Source: Massilia frigida (lineage in GTDB: Bacteria > Pseudomonadota > Gammaproteobacteria > Burkholderiales > Burkholderiaceae_D). From it: a stretch of 64,000 nucleotides of DNA. A program made the translations under genes and the position numbers. The stretch is taken from positions 1-64,000 of the forward strand of contig NZ_WHJG01000036.1 in assembly GCF_011682175.1 (NCBI RefSeq), given 5' to 3'. The first letter of the stretch is position 1. Each line of letters begins with the position of its first letter. The notes beneath the pieces were generated by a model. It did not search any database. It was not told where the DNA came from and saw only the letters and a program-made list of their open reading frames with translations. Shown piece after piece: positions 17,330 through 25,697 of the stretch.

Positions 17330-18859
17330 ATGAATACTTTTCATCGGCTTGGCTGCGCGTCGCTGTGCCTGGCGTTATCGGGCTGCGCCGGGATGCACCT
17401 GTACAGCGAGAAGCGCGACCAGCAAGGCAAGGACCTGAAGGCGGCGTGGGCGAAAGTGGACTTGAACGGCTATTTCGCGGCCATGCATGAGCAGCGCAAG
17501 AAACTGCTCAAGGCGGACATCGATAGCATCGCCGCCGGCCGCAGTGCCGAGGTCGACAGCGCGCTGGTGCTGCTGCTCGATGCTCCGGTCGCCACGGGCG
17601 GCCCCAGCGAGAGAACGTTCTATTCGATCCTGGACGGCGAGCTCAAGCCGCTGGCGGCCACGACGGACGCCAGCGGCTTCCTGGGCGCGGTAAAACGATG
17701 GAAGAGCCTGTCACTGCAGCTGCAGGCAAACCGGGCCAGGCAAACCGCCTATCGCAAACTGCTCAAGGCCGAAGGCGCCGACGCACCATCCTGCAGTGCG
17801 GTCAATGTTGCCGCTAACGGCGAGCTGAGCAAGTATGCCGCCGAGTATCTTGGTGAGCTCGGCAAGCTGTGCGCAAGCGAAGTAACGCTCGCGGGCAATC
17901 AGGACGCGCTGATCGCGAAGCTACCGGCCGGGACGCTGCTCACCAGCGCCAAGAACACAGCCGATCTCGAGCGAAAGCACGCCGCTCTCGCCGCCGATGC
18001 CGATGCCTTGATGGCACAGTACCGCGCCTCGCTGGAGGAGTATGCGGCGGCGGTGCGCGCCAGCCAGCCCGGCAGCGCGCCTTCCGTGCGCTTGACCGCA
18101 CTCGGCAAAAAGGTGCGCAGCGCGCTGGCACAGATGGCGACGCTCAACAATGTGCTCGGCAACGAGGCGCTCGCCGACGACCGCGTCAAGCGCATCGACG
18201 CCATCCTGCGCAAGCTGGGCACCAGCGCCGATCCCGGCAAGGATGCCAGCCGCGCCGAACTGGCGGCGGTCCTGGTCACGCGCGTCGCCGACGATGTGCA
18301 GGTGCTCGCCGATCTGGACAAGCCGCTGGTTCCGATGAGTCTGCTGATCCGGCGCGACCTGGAGAAAAACCGGGCCGACCTGGCCACGGTCCAGGCCGAC
18401 CTGGTTCGCAAGGACATTGACCTGGTGCGGGCTGCCCAGGCGTCCCGGGTGGCCGAGGCAGTCGAACTGCTGGTGGCGCGCTCAAGACTCGACACCCTCC
18501 AACGCTGCTACAGGAGCATGCGCTTGGTCGACGCCATTGCCTTTCCTGCGGTTAAGGTCAATCCCCCCTGCGACGATGCCGACAGCCGGGCAGCGCTGTA
18601 CGACGCCGCCGGCCGCTATTCCTATGCGATCGGCGACCAGCGCGCCCGCACCTTGCGGCTCGAAGAGTTGCGCCGCGACCTCACGCGTGAACGGCAGCTC
18701 GCTTTCGCCCAGGCCAACGCCGGCCAATGGGCGGTGCTGATCGATGCCACTGCGGGACAGGCGGTGGCGTACGCGGCGTCGGGCCAGAAAGCGTCCGATT
18801 ACAAAGACCTGGTCCAGGCACTGTCCCTGCTCTGGATTGGACGAGGAGTGAACAAATGA
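17330..18859 (+). CDS. Lipoprotein of unknown function, coiled-coil rich
   Basis: Protein of 509 residues from the ATG at 17330 (AAGGGA seven bases upstream). The signal ends in a clear lipobox, CLALSGCAGM, so it should be acylated and held at a membrane. The rest is mostly helical and charged with heptad-like stretches (DLERKHAALAADADALMAQY, RRDLEKNRADLATVQADLVR), typical of envelope structural proteins. I recognise no domain family. It is the first gene of five that overlap or nearly touch; its stop overlaps the next start (ATGA). Confidence 0.75.
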   Translation: MNTFHRLGCASLCLALSGCAGMHLYSEKRDQQGKDLKAAWAKVDLNGYFAAMHEQRKKLLKADIDSIAAGRSAEVDSALVLLLDAPVATGGPSERTFYSILDGELKPLAATTDASGFLGAVKRWKSLSLQLQANRARQTAYRKLLKAEGADAPSCSAVNVAANGELSKYAAEYLGELGKLCASEVTLAGNQDALIAKLPAGTLLTSAKNTADLERKHAALAADADALMAQYRASLEEYAAAVRASQPGSAPSVRLTALGKKVRSALAQMATLNNVLGNEALADDRVKRIDAILRKLGTSADPGKDASRAELAAVLVTRVADDVQVLADLDKPLVPMSLLIRRDLEKNRADLATVQADLVRKDIDLVRAAQASRVAEAVELLVARSRLDTLQRCYRSMRLVDAIAFPAVKVNPPCDDADSRAALYDAAGRYSYAIGDQRARTLRLEELRRDLTRERQLAFAQANAGQWAVLIDATAGQAVAYAASGQKASDYKDLVQALSLLWIGRGVNK

Positions 18860-19470
18860 CGATCCGCTTTCTACCTTGCATGACGGCCGCGCTGCTGCTC
18901 GCGGGCTGCGCCACCTCGCCGGTGGCGCTGGAAGAAGCGCAGCACGGCCTGTCCCTGAGCGCCCAGCTCAAGCAGGAGCTGGCGCTGTACGCCAGGCGCC
19001 AGGCCGCCGTCGACGACATGCGCAAGGAGCAGCTCGGCGACAACATCAAGAGCTACAACGCACGCCTGCTCGACTTGCCGGGCGACGAACAGCTATATGA
19101 GTTCAGCGGCCAGGCCAAACGGCTGGCGGCGCTCAGGCAGTTGCGCAGCAGAGTGGCATTGCTGGGCGCCGCTGTGTCGGCCAAGGAAGCGGGCGTGGCC
19201 CACGTCGAGGAACTGATCAGCCAGCTGGTCACGCCGCTTCCTCCGCTGGGCGAGGCGCTCGGCGCGACCGGCAAGGCGTTCGGTGCACTGGGCAAGGAGT
19301 TGCCGTTTGCCGAGCGCGCCGCGCTGGCGGCATCGTTTTTTGAAGAGGTGCGCGAAGAAGCAAAGAAGAACCAGGCTGCGGCAACCGATATCGCCTCTGC
19401 CACCGCCAAGGAGCTCCCACAGAGCGCCGACGCCGTGGTGAGCACCGCAGTCAATCCATCCACCCACTAG
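18856..19470 (+). CDS. Lipoprotein of unknown function
   Basis: Protein of 204 residues. The ATG at 18856 overlaps the upstream stop and has GAGGAG eight bases before. The signal MTIRFLPCMTAALLLAGCAT gives a lipobox LAGC. The body is helical (LKQELALYARRQAAVDDMRK; FSGQAKRLAALRQLRSRVAL) with a glycine/leucine stretch VTPLPPLGEALGATGKAFGA. No family recognised. Together with the preceding lipoprotein it may form a membrane-anchored coiled-coil complex; that is inference from composition and overlap. Confidence 0.75.
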   Translation: MTIRFLPCMTAALLLAGCATSPVALEEAQHGLSLSAQLKQELALYARRQAAVDDMRKEQLGDNIKSYNARLLDLPGDEQLYEFSGQAKRLAALRQLRSRVALLGAAVSAKEAGVAHVEELISQLVTPLPPLGEALGATGKAFGALGKELPFAERAALAASFFEEVREEAKKNQAAATDIASATAKELPQSADAVVSTAVNPSTH

Positions 19471-19479
19471 GAGAACAAT

Positions 19480-19836
19480 ATGTCCGACTCAGCATTACCC
19501 TGGCTGCAAAGCGTCGAAACCATTTTGCAGCGCGCCATCGCCGACGTCACCATCGAATACGAAACCGCCAGCCTGAAGGACCGGGCGAAGGTGTACATGG
19601 TGCTGGCCAAGCTGCGCGAGCGCCGCAACACGGTCAACAACGCCATCATCGACATCCTTCAAGAACGAATCCAGGTCCGGCCGCCGTCGGCCGAGACGGT
19701 GGCGCGTAGCAAGGCCCTGACCGACGCGCTGCAATTGTTGGTTTTTACCATCGACAAATACGATGCCGTACTGAAACTGCTGTCCGATCTTTCCGTTCTG
19801 ATCAGCAAAACCATCATGGAGCCCGCACATGTCTAA
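19480..19836 (+). CDS. Small helical protein of unknown function
   Basis: 118 residues, no signal peptide, no cysteine. AGGAG precedes the ATG at 19480. It is almost entirely predicted helix (WLQSVETILQRAIADVTIEY, KVYMVLAKLRERRNTVNNAI). It lies between two lipoproteins and a radical SAM enzyme in one tight operon and overlaps the next gene by 8 bp. Family unknown. Confidence 0.7.
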   Translation: MSDSALPWLQSVETILQRAIADVTIEYETASLKDRAKVYMVLAKLRERRNTVNNAIIDILQERIQVRPPSAETVARSKALTDALQLLVFTIDKYDAVLKLLSDLSVLISKTIMEPAHV

Positions 19837-20143
19837 GCCAACCGACCTGAGCACCGCGCTGACGGCGCGCCTGCGTTATCACTACACCAAGGAGCAGATT
19901 GCCGGTCTCACCGATTCGGTGGCCGAGCTGCATGACATGGGGTTCAAATTCGACGACATCTTCCCGGACGGCATACTCAATCCCGACGCCCTGGTCCTGA
20001 AAACCTCGGTGCCGATGGCCGGGCTGGAGGCGGCGATCATGAAAATCCAGAAGCATCCCGAGCTGCGCCGCATCGAGATTTTCCCTTACGGCATTCCGGT
20101 ACGCGATCTCTGGCGCATGCATGTCAAGGTCGGCCTGAAATGA
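19829..20143 (+). CDS. Small protein of unknown function preceding a radical SAM enzyme
   Basis: 104 residues, soluble, no cysteine. The start overlaps the upstream stop and the stop overlaps the ATG of the radical SAM gene (ATGA). The sequence has an N-terminal helical half (LRYHYTKEQIAGLTDSVAEL) and a compact second half (IEIFPYGIPVRDLWRMHVKV). It is not obviously a RiPP precursor, since no leader/core boundary is visible. It could be a recognition partner or a substrate of the enzyme; neither is shown by the sequence. Confidence 0.7.
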   Translation: MSKPTDLSTALTARLRYHYTKEQIAGLTDSVAELHDMGFKFDDIFPDGILNPDALVLKTSVPMAGLEAAIMKIQKHPELRRIEIFPYGIPVRDLWRMHVKVGLK

Positions 20144-21219
20144 ACGCCGCCGCCACGCCTGGCGCCGGCCCGACCGCCAGCGCCATCTTCCATCTGCATC
20201 CTCTGCGCAGATGCAACCTGGCGTGTGCGCACTGCTATTCCGACAGCGCCCCGCACGCCGCCGGCCTGCTCAGCTTCGAGCAGGCCGGCGGCGCGATCCG
20301 GCAGGCGGCGGCGTGGGGCTACACCCGGCTCGCCATCTCGGGCGGCGAGCCGCTGCTCTACCCGTGGCTGGCCGATGTGGTGGCGCTGGCGAAGGACTGC
20401 GGAATGCAGACGGCGCTCATCACCAACGGCCTGCTGGTGCCGCACCGGAGCAACCTGGACATCCTGCGCCAGGTCGACACGGTGGCGGTCAGCATCGACG
20501 GCCTGGGCGCCACGCACGACGCCCTGCGCCGCCGGCCGCGCGCCTTCGCCGGCGTGCTGCACAGCATCCGCCTGCTGGCCGACGCCGGCATCGGCTTTCA
20601 CATCATCTGCGGCGTGAGCGGCGAGAACCTGGATGATATCGATGAACTGGCCGCGCTGGCCTGCGACCAGGGCGCGGCGGCGCTCCAGCTGCACCCGATC
20701 TCGGCGGCCGGACGCGCGCTCACCACCATGGCCGACGCCGTGCTCGGCCCCGACGACGCCAACCTGCTGTACCTGGCCGGCACGCTGCTCGCGGCGGCGT
20801 ACGCCGGGAAGATGGGCGTGCACACCGACCTGGTGCACCGCAATTGCGTCATCGCGCGGCCCTGCATGATCTATGCCCGCGCCGCCGGCGCCGGCGATAC
20901 GGACGCGCGGCCAGCCGACCTGCTCGGCGTGCTTGTGCTCGAACCGGATGGTACGGTCAATCCGGTCAGCTTCGGCTTTGGTTCCCTGTACGGCTTGGGG
21001 AACATTCTCGAACAGCCGCTTGGATCGATGTGGGAACCCTGGCTGGACGACGGTTACCGCCGGCTCGTGCGGCTGGGACGCGGCCTGCTGGACGAACTTG
21101 GCGCGCCATCCGCCCCGTCAGTGTTCAATCCCAGCGACGTGCTGCGCGTCGCCTCGCATCGGCTTGGCGCAACCCTTATGCGGCGTGGCGTTGCGCGGGA
21201 GGCGCTGGCGCTGGGCTGA
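20140..21219 (+). CDS. Radical SAM enzyme
   Basis: 359 residues. The canonical CxxxCxxC [4Fe-4S]/SAM-binding motif is at C25-C29-C32 (RRCNLACAHCYSDSA), followed by the GGEP motif in ISGGEPLLYPW and SIDGLGATHDALRRR, all typical of the MoaA/PqqE-like branch that modifies peptides. After about residue 230 there are only two further close cysteines (HRNCVIARPCMIYAR), so a full seven-Cys SPASM domain is not evident. It ends the operon of two lipoproteins and two small proteins. The substrate is unknown; one of the neighbouring small proteins is a possible target. Confidence 0.88.
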   Translation: MNAAATPGAGPTASAIFHLHPLRRCNLACAHCYSDSAPHAAGLLSFEQAGGAIRQAAAWGYTRLAISGGEPLLYPWLADVVALAKDCGMQTALITNGLLVPHRSNLDILRQVDTVAVSIDGLGATHDALRRRPRAFAGVLHSIRLLADAGIGFHIICGVSGENLDDIDELAALACDQGAAALQLHPISAAGRALTTMADAVLGPDDANLLYLAGTLLAAAYAGKMGVHTDLVHRNCVIARPCMIYARAAGAGDTDARPADLLGVLVLEPDGTVNPVSFGFGSLYGLGNILEQPLGSMWEPWLDDGYRRLVRLGRGLLDELGAPSAPSVFNPSDVLRVASHRLGATLMRRGVAREALALG

Positions 21220-21278
21220 GCGGCGTGGCGGAAGGATGGGATAATAGGCAACGAAGAACCGGTTCCGGAGACATTGTC

Positions 21279-22211
21279 ATGCTCATGCTGTCGAAGCACT
21301 TACCCAGCACCAGGACCTTGCAGTGCTATCTCGCGGTGGCGCAGGAACTCAATTTCCGCCGTGCCGCCGAGCTGCTGAACATGTCGCAGCCGCCGCTGTC
21401 GCGCCAGATCAAGGGCCTGGAAGACCTGCTCCGGGTGCAACTGATCGTGCGCGACACTCACCGGGTCAGCCTGACCACGGCCGGTGAAGCCTTCAAGGAC
21501 GAGGCCCACCGCGTCCTGCTGGCGCTGGACGCGGCGGTCGCCGGCGTGAAGGCCGATTGTCACGATGACGATGCGGCCACCGTGCGCATGGGCCTGACCA
21601 GCGTGATCAATCATTCCCTGATGCCCGGGCTGAACGCGCTCGTCACCGATCCGGCCTTCACCGGCGGACGCGCGCTGGAGCGTGCCTGGTCGAAGCGCCT
21701 GGTCGAGCGCGTCCGCAGCGGCGAGCTCGACCTGGCGATCGTCGGCGATATCGCCACGCCCGCCGATGACCTAGCGGTCGAGACGGTCGGCAGCGAACCG
21801 ATGATCGTGGTCCTGCCAGCCTCCCATCCGGCCGCCGCGCAGGCCGAGGTGGACCTGGCCGCACTGGGCGCCATGCCCCTGTTCTGGTTTTCGCGCACCG
21901 ACAATCCCGCCTACTACGACAAGTGCGAGCGCAGCTTCAGGGACTTCGGCTACGCGGCGCCGCGCCGCCTCGAACCGAAGGACTTCACGATGCTGCTGGC
22001 GCAGGTGGCGGCGGGCGAGGGCGTGGCCCTGTGCCCGCAGTCGATGCAGGCCACCTCGCGCATCGGCGTGGCTTACCGCGCGCTGCCGCCGGCACTGGCG
22101 CGCCTGCTGTCGATCGATGTACAGGTGGTCTCGCGCGCGCACGAAACGCGCGGCGCGGTGCGCGACAAGGTCGGCACCATCCGCGCGGCCCTGGCCGGCA
22201 AGCCGACCTGA
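21279..22211 (+). CDS. LysR-family transcriptional regulator
   Basis: 310 residues from the ATG at 21279 (GGAG eight bases upstream). The N-terminal winged HTH is clear: TLQCYLAVAQELNFRRAAEL, LLNMSQPPLSRQIKGLEDLL. The C-terminal effector-binding domain follows from about residue 90 (VRMGLTSVINHSLMPGLNAL; VALCPQSMQATSRIGVAYRA). No divergent target gene is adjacent, since the upstream gene is co-directional and the downstream one convergent, so its regulon and effector are not indicated. Confidence 0.93.
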   Translation: MLMLSKHLPSTRTLQCYLAVAQELNFRRAAELLNMSQPPLSRQIKGLEDLLRVQLIVRDTHRVSLTTAGEAFKDEAHRVLLALDAAVAGVKADCHDDDAATVRMGLTSVINHSLMPGLNALVTDPAFTGGRALERAWSKRLVERVRSGELDLAIVGDIATPADDLAVETVGSEPMIVVLPASHPAAAQAEVDLAALGAMPLFWFSRTDNPAYYDKCERSFRDFGYAAPRRLEPKDFTMLLAQVAAGEGVALCPQSMQATSRIGVAYRALPPALARLLSIDVQVVSRAHETRGAVRDKVGTIRAALAGKPT

Positions 22212-22212
22212 C

Positions 22213-23361
22213 TCAGCGCGGGCGCGGGGGCCGTATTTGCGAGGCCATGCGCCACTGAGTCGCCTTGACCGGGTCGGCCGTCACACCCTCGCCGCGTTCG
22301 TACATCGTGGCCATGAGACGCTGCGCCGGCTTGCTGCCGCCGAGCGCCGCCTTTTCGTACAGCGTCACCGCCATGGCTTTATCCTGCGGCACGCCGCGTC
22401 CGGTGTCGTAGCATTGCGCGAGGAGGAACTTTCCCGTGAAATCGTCTTGCGCCGCGGCCTTGTGCAGCAATGCAATGCCTTGCGCTAGCATGTCCGGCGT
22501 GTTCTTGTTGAGCAGGAACCCAGCAAAATACGCTTGGCTGACCGCCAATCGTTGCATGGCCGCCCTGCGAAACCATTCCCGCGCCACAACTTCGTCAACG
22601 GGCACCCCGATACCTTCGAGTGTCAGGACTCCCATCATGTGCTGCGCCTCGGGCATGTTCAGCTCGGCGGCCTTGCGATACCAGATCATGGCCTGTGCCA
22701 GGTCTGGCTTGCCGGAAACGCCGAAGTGAAGCGCGGCGCCCAGGCTGTAGATGGCCCAGACATGACCTTGTTCCGCCGCCTTGCGCCACCACGCGAAGGC
22801 TTGCGCGGGGTCGCGCACGACGCCGTCGCCATCCATGTAGATCGACCCCAGCTTGTACTGCGCTGCGGGATCGCCGCGTTCTGCATTTGCGAGGGCGGCA
22901 GGCAGGGCGGCGGCAGCCTCGGCCGGGGTCGGTCCGTCCAGGGTCCAGACGTATTGCATCTTCGTCCATGCGACCACCGGTTTGCCGTCGATGCGGCTGG
23001 GCCTGAACATGCAGCGCCGGATGCCTTCCTGGGCAGCCAGGTCGAGCAAAGGAAAGCCGCTCGACTTGACTACTTTGGCCTCCTTGACTGCGCCGTCGCT
23101 GCCGATCAGAAACGCCAGCGTGACCGTCCCTTCCTGCTCGCCGTACAGGGCGGCTTTGGGATAGACCGGCTTGGAGCAGGAGCGGAACTCGGCCACGGGC
23201 TCGGTCGCTTTACCGTTCTTCACTAACAGGGGTACCACGCTCGTGGGCGAGCGAGCGCCCATGTTTTGTTGCGCAAGCGCGTTGCTGGACATGGCCGTCA
23301 GCACGGCGATCATGAGGGCAAGCCGGCGCGGCAAGCGGGAGAGGGGGACAGGGAAGCTCAT
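22213..23361 (-). CDS. Periplasmic TonB C-terminal domain / Sel1-repeat protein
   Basis: 382 residues. A signal peptide (MSFPVPLSRLPRRLALMIAV ... SNALAQQ) is followed by a TonB C-terminal domain at about residues 60-145 (CSKPVYPKAALYGEQEGTVT, VKSSGFPLLDLAAQEGIRRC) and then about six Sel1/TPR-like repeats of 36 residues (AQYKLGSIYMDGDGVVRDPA; AFAWWRKAAEQGHVWAIYSL). There is no N-terminal membrane anchor or Pro-rich spanner as in true TonB, so it is unlikely to energise receptors and may be a periplasmic scaffold. The next gene upstream is a clear paralogue with the same architecture. Confidence 0.88.
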   Translation of the reverse strand: MSFPVPLSRLPRRLALMIAVLTAMSSNALAQQNMGARSPTSVVPLLVKNGKATEPVAEFRSCSKPVYPKAALYGEQEGTVTLAFLIGSDGAVKEAKVVKSSGFPLLDLAAQEGIRRCMFRPSRIDGKPVVAWTKMQYVWTLDGPTPAEAAAALPAALANAERGDPAAQYKLGSIYMDGDGVVRDPAQAFAWWRKAAEQGHVWAIYSLGAALHFGVSGKPDLAQAMIWYRKAAELNMPEAQHMMGVLTLEGIGVPVDEVVAREWFRRAAMQRLAVSQAYFAGFLLNKNTPDMLAQGIALLHKAAAQDDFTGKFLLAQCYDTGRGVPQDKAMAVTLYEKAALGGSKPAQRLMATMYERGEGVTADPVKATQWRMASQIRPPRPR

Positions 23362-23445
23362 GCAGACTCAGGGGAAAATTTCATTGTTCCAATTTTACAT
23401 GGTTGCATTCCCTATGGAAAAATCCCTTGCGGCCGGCGTTCGGGC

Positions 23446-24600
23446 TCAGCGCGGCTGCGGGAGCGGCTTTTCCGCAATCTTGCGCCATTTGGCCGCCTTG
23501 ACCGGGTCGGCCGCCACGCCACGGCCCTGTTCGTACATCGCGGCAATGGATTCCTGCGCCGGTTTGCTGCCGTTCAGCGCCGCTTGTTCGTACAGGGCTG
23601 CGGCCTGGGCCACATCGCGTGCCACGCCGTTGCCGTTTTCGTAGCAGCGCCCGAGGAGAAACTGCCCCTGGACGTCGTTTTGCGCGGCCGCCTTGCGCAC
23701 CAGCGCGAGGCCGTGCTCAATCCACTCAGGAGAAACTTCTTTCATCAGCAACCCGCCGTAAAACGCCTGGCTCGGTGCGTATCCTTGCGCGGCGCCCTTG
23801 CGGAACCATTCGCGCGCCGCGTCCACGTCGCGGGCGTAGCCGGGCTGGCCCATCGCCAGCATGCCCATCCTGTGCTGCGCTTGGGGCAGGCCCAGGTCGG
23901 CCGCCTTGCGGTACCAACTCGCCGCCTGTGCCGGGTCCTGCTTTTCGCCAATCCCGAGGTGGAAGGCCAGGCCCACCGCCATATGGGCGGCCGCGTGGTC
24001 TTGCGCCGCCGCCTTGCGCCACCATGCCAAGGCTTGGGCCGGATCTCGCGCCACGCCCGCGCCATCCATGTAGCTGATGCCGAGCGCGTACTGCGCCTGC
24101 GGTTCGCCGCGCTCGGCCGCCGCGCGCGTGTCGGCCAGTGTGGCCGCCGTTCCTTCCACGGCCGAATTGTCGATCGTCCAGACGTATTGCATTTGCATCC
24201 AGGATTCGATCGCCGTGCCGTCCACCTGCGCCGGCTTGAACTTGCAGGGCACGAGTCCATTGTGGGCGGCGATGTCGAGCAGTTGAAAACCGCTCGACTT
24301 GACGATCTTGGAATCCTTTACCACACCATCGACGCCGATCAGGAAGGCCAGCGTGACCGTGCCTTGCTGGTCGTAGCGCAAGGCGGCTTTGGGATACTCC
24401 GGCTTGCCGCATTCGCGGTGTTCGGCCGTGCGAAGGGCGGCGTTGGTGCTGTACGTACCCGCAGCTGGCGCGACCGGGATAGTCAGGGGCGTCTCGCTGC
24501 GCTGGGCCAGCGACTGGGAGCATACGGTCGCCAGCATGACGGCAAGCGCGGCGAACCGGCGCGGGTGGTGAAGCGAAGGGAAGTGGGCAGTCGTGGCCAT
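23446..24600 (-). CDS. Periplasmic TonB C-terminal domain / Sel1-repeat protein, paralogue
   Basis: 384 residues with the same order of parts as its neighbour at 22213-23361: signal peptide, TonB C-terminal domain (CGKPEYPKAALRYDQQGTVT, VKSSGFQLLDIAAHNGLVPC), then Sel1 repeats (AQYALGISYMDGAGVARDPA; ALAWWRKAAAQDHAAAHMAV). The two are a tandem duplication, separated by 84 bp. A dyad AATTGCA-ATTG-TGCAATT lies just before its start. The role is unknown; Sel1 repeats mediate protein-protein contacts. Confidence 0.88.
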   Translation of the reverse strand: MATTAHFPSLHHPRRFAALAVMLATVCSQSLAQRSETPLTIPVAPAAGTYSTNAALRTAEHRECGKPEYPKAALRYDQQGTVTLAFLIGVDGVVKDSKIVKSSGFQLLDIAAHNGLVPCKFKPAQVDGTAIESWMQMQYVWTIDNSAVEGTAATLADTRAAAERGEPQAQYALGISYMDGAGVARDPAQALAWWRKAAAQDHAAAHMAVGLAFHLGIGEKQDPAQAASWYRKAADLGLPQAQHRMGMLAMGQPGYARDVDAAREWFRKGAAQGYAPSQAFYGGLLMKEVSPEWIEHGLALVRKAAAQNDVQGQFLLGRCYENGNGVARDVAQAAALYEQAALNGSKPAQESIAAMYEQGRGVAADPVKAAKWRKIAEKPLPQPR

Positions 24601-24615
24601 GAGAATTCGAAGTAA

Positions 24616-24633
24616 AATTGCAATTGTGCAATT
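24616..24633. promoter_or_regulatory. Perfect dyad in the promoter region of the TonB/Sel1 gene
   Basis: AATTGCA-ATTG-TGCAATT, a perfect 7-bp-arm inverted repeat 15 bp upstream of the ATG at 24600. Its position near the expected promoter or 5' leader fits an operator. The upstream region of the neighbouring paralogue shares only the ATTTTAC part, so control may differ. Confidence 0.35.
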
Positions 24634-24687
24634 CTACAGGGGAAGTTCTCTGCGGTAGGACAAGTCCGGTCGACCTGAACGGCCGCG

Positions 24688-25080
24688 TCAGGACGATGCC
24701 CGTGTTTTTTGCTTGCGCCAGAAGGTCGCGCAATGCATTTTGTCTAGCATATTGAATTCGACAATTCGCTGGAGGAGTGGGAAATCGACATCGCGGTTCC
24801 ACGGAATGCGGATCAACAGTTTGGTATGTTCATAGCCAGCCTGTTCGATCTCCCTGGCAAAATGATCGATCGCCGCCGCTTCGGGCGCGACCGCCAGATG
24901 CGGCTTGGCCAGGCTGAAACCGATGATGAAGGTGCCGTGATCGGTGAACATCGGCTGGTTCCAGGCGATTTTCCCATCCAGTTGCGGGAACTTTTCGCCT
25001 ACCCAATCGAGAACGGCTTGCGTACGTTCACGTTGCTGTGGATCGGCGATCTGCGCCAGGAAATCCGCGAACACGGTCAT
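24688..25080 (-). CDS. DUF1801 (YdhG/YjhG-like) protein
   Basis: 130 residues. The sequence matches the DUF1801 family: AVLDWVGEKFPQLDGKIAWN, QPMFTDHGTFIIGFSLAKPH, LAVAPEAAAIDHFAREIEQA. Some members (Fra/YdhG-like) are described as intracellular iron chaperones; here the role is not shown. Single gene with no operon partner. It ends in a Lys/Arg tail ATFWRKQKTRASS. Confidence 0.82.
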   Translation of the reverse strand: MTVFADFLAQIADPQQRERTQAVLDWVGEKFPQLDGKIAWNQPMFTDHGTFIIGFSLAKPHLAVAPEAAAIDHFAREIEQAGYEHTKLLIRIPWNRDVDFPLLQRIVEFNMLDKMHCATFWRKQKTRASS

Positions 25081-25125
25081 GATGTCACCTTGAGAGTTGC
25101 CGATAGTCAGGCCGGCGCGCCATCG

Positions 25126-25609
25126 TCAGGGCACGCCGGCGACACGATACTGGTTTTTGCCCGCATGCTTGGCGCCGTACAGGGCCGCGTCCGCATGCGT
25201 GGCCAGCACCTGCGCTGTGGCGGCCTGATGCGGGCACCAGGCGATGCCGATGCTGGCCGACACGCTGCACGGCTGGCCAAGGACATCGAAGGCCAGCGCC
25301 ATCGCGGCCACCAGCTTCTACCCGACCGTGTCGCATTCGGCGGCCGACTCCACGTTTTCCAGGGTGATGCTGAATTCGTCCCCGGCGAGACGGCAGACGG
25401 TGCCGGTTTTCCTCACCGCTGCGGTCAGGCGGCGGCCGAATTCCTTGAGCACTGCGTCGCCGCCGGCGTGCCCGAGGGTATCGTTGATGGTCTTGGTCAG
25501 CCGGTCGAAGCGCTCTTCAGGCGGCGTGTCGAGCAAGGCGAGCGCCTCAAGCGCGCGTACGCGCGCGGCATCGTCCACATCGTCAATAACCGTATGCATG
25601 GCCAGCGTC
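25126..25609 (-). pseudogene. Diguanylate cyclase remnant
   Basis: Two frames on the minus strand carry pieces of one GGDEF protein. The first (25318-25609) reads AARVRALEALALLDTPPEER, typical of a GAF-sensor start. It jumps after FDRLTKT straight to INDTLGHAGGDAVLKEFGRR and RLAGDEFSITLENVES, so the whole GAF domain and the first part of GGDEF are missing. The second (to 25126) continues with VSASIGIAWCPHQAATAQVL and DAALYGAKHAGKNQY. An internal deletion plus a frameshift near 25315 make it non-functional. The active-site motif here would be AGDEF. Confidence 0.8.
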
Positions 25610-25697
25610 ATCCAATCTCGCGTCGACGGCGGGCAGCACAGCAATGCGTCGCCCTGGTCAGGCGAGCATAGCAAATTGAGTCAGATCCTGTCGGCGT

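Noticed and set aside
19829-20143. RiPP precursor upstream of the radical SAM gene
   Set aside because: 104 residues, no Cys, no leader/core division or repeats; it looks like a folded protein, so I kept it as unknown.
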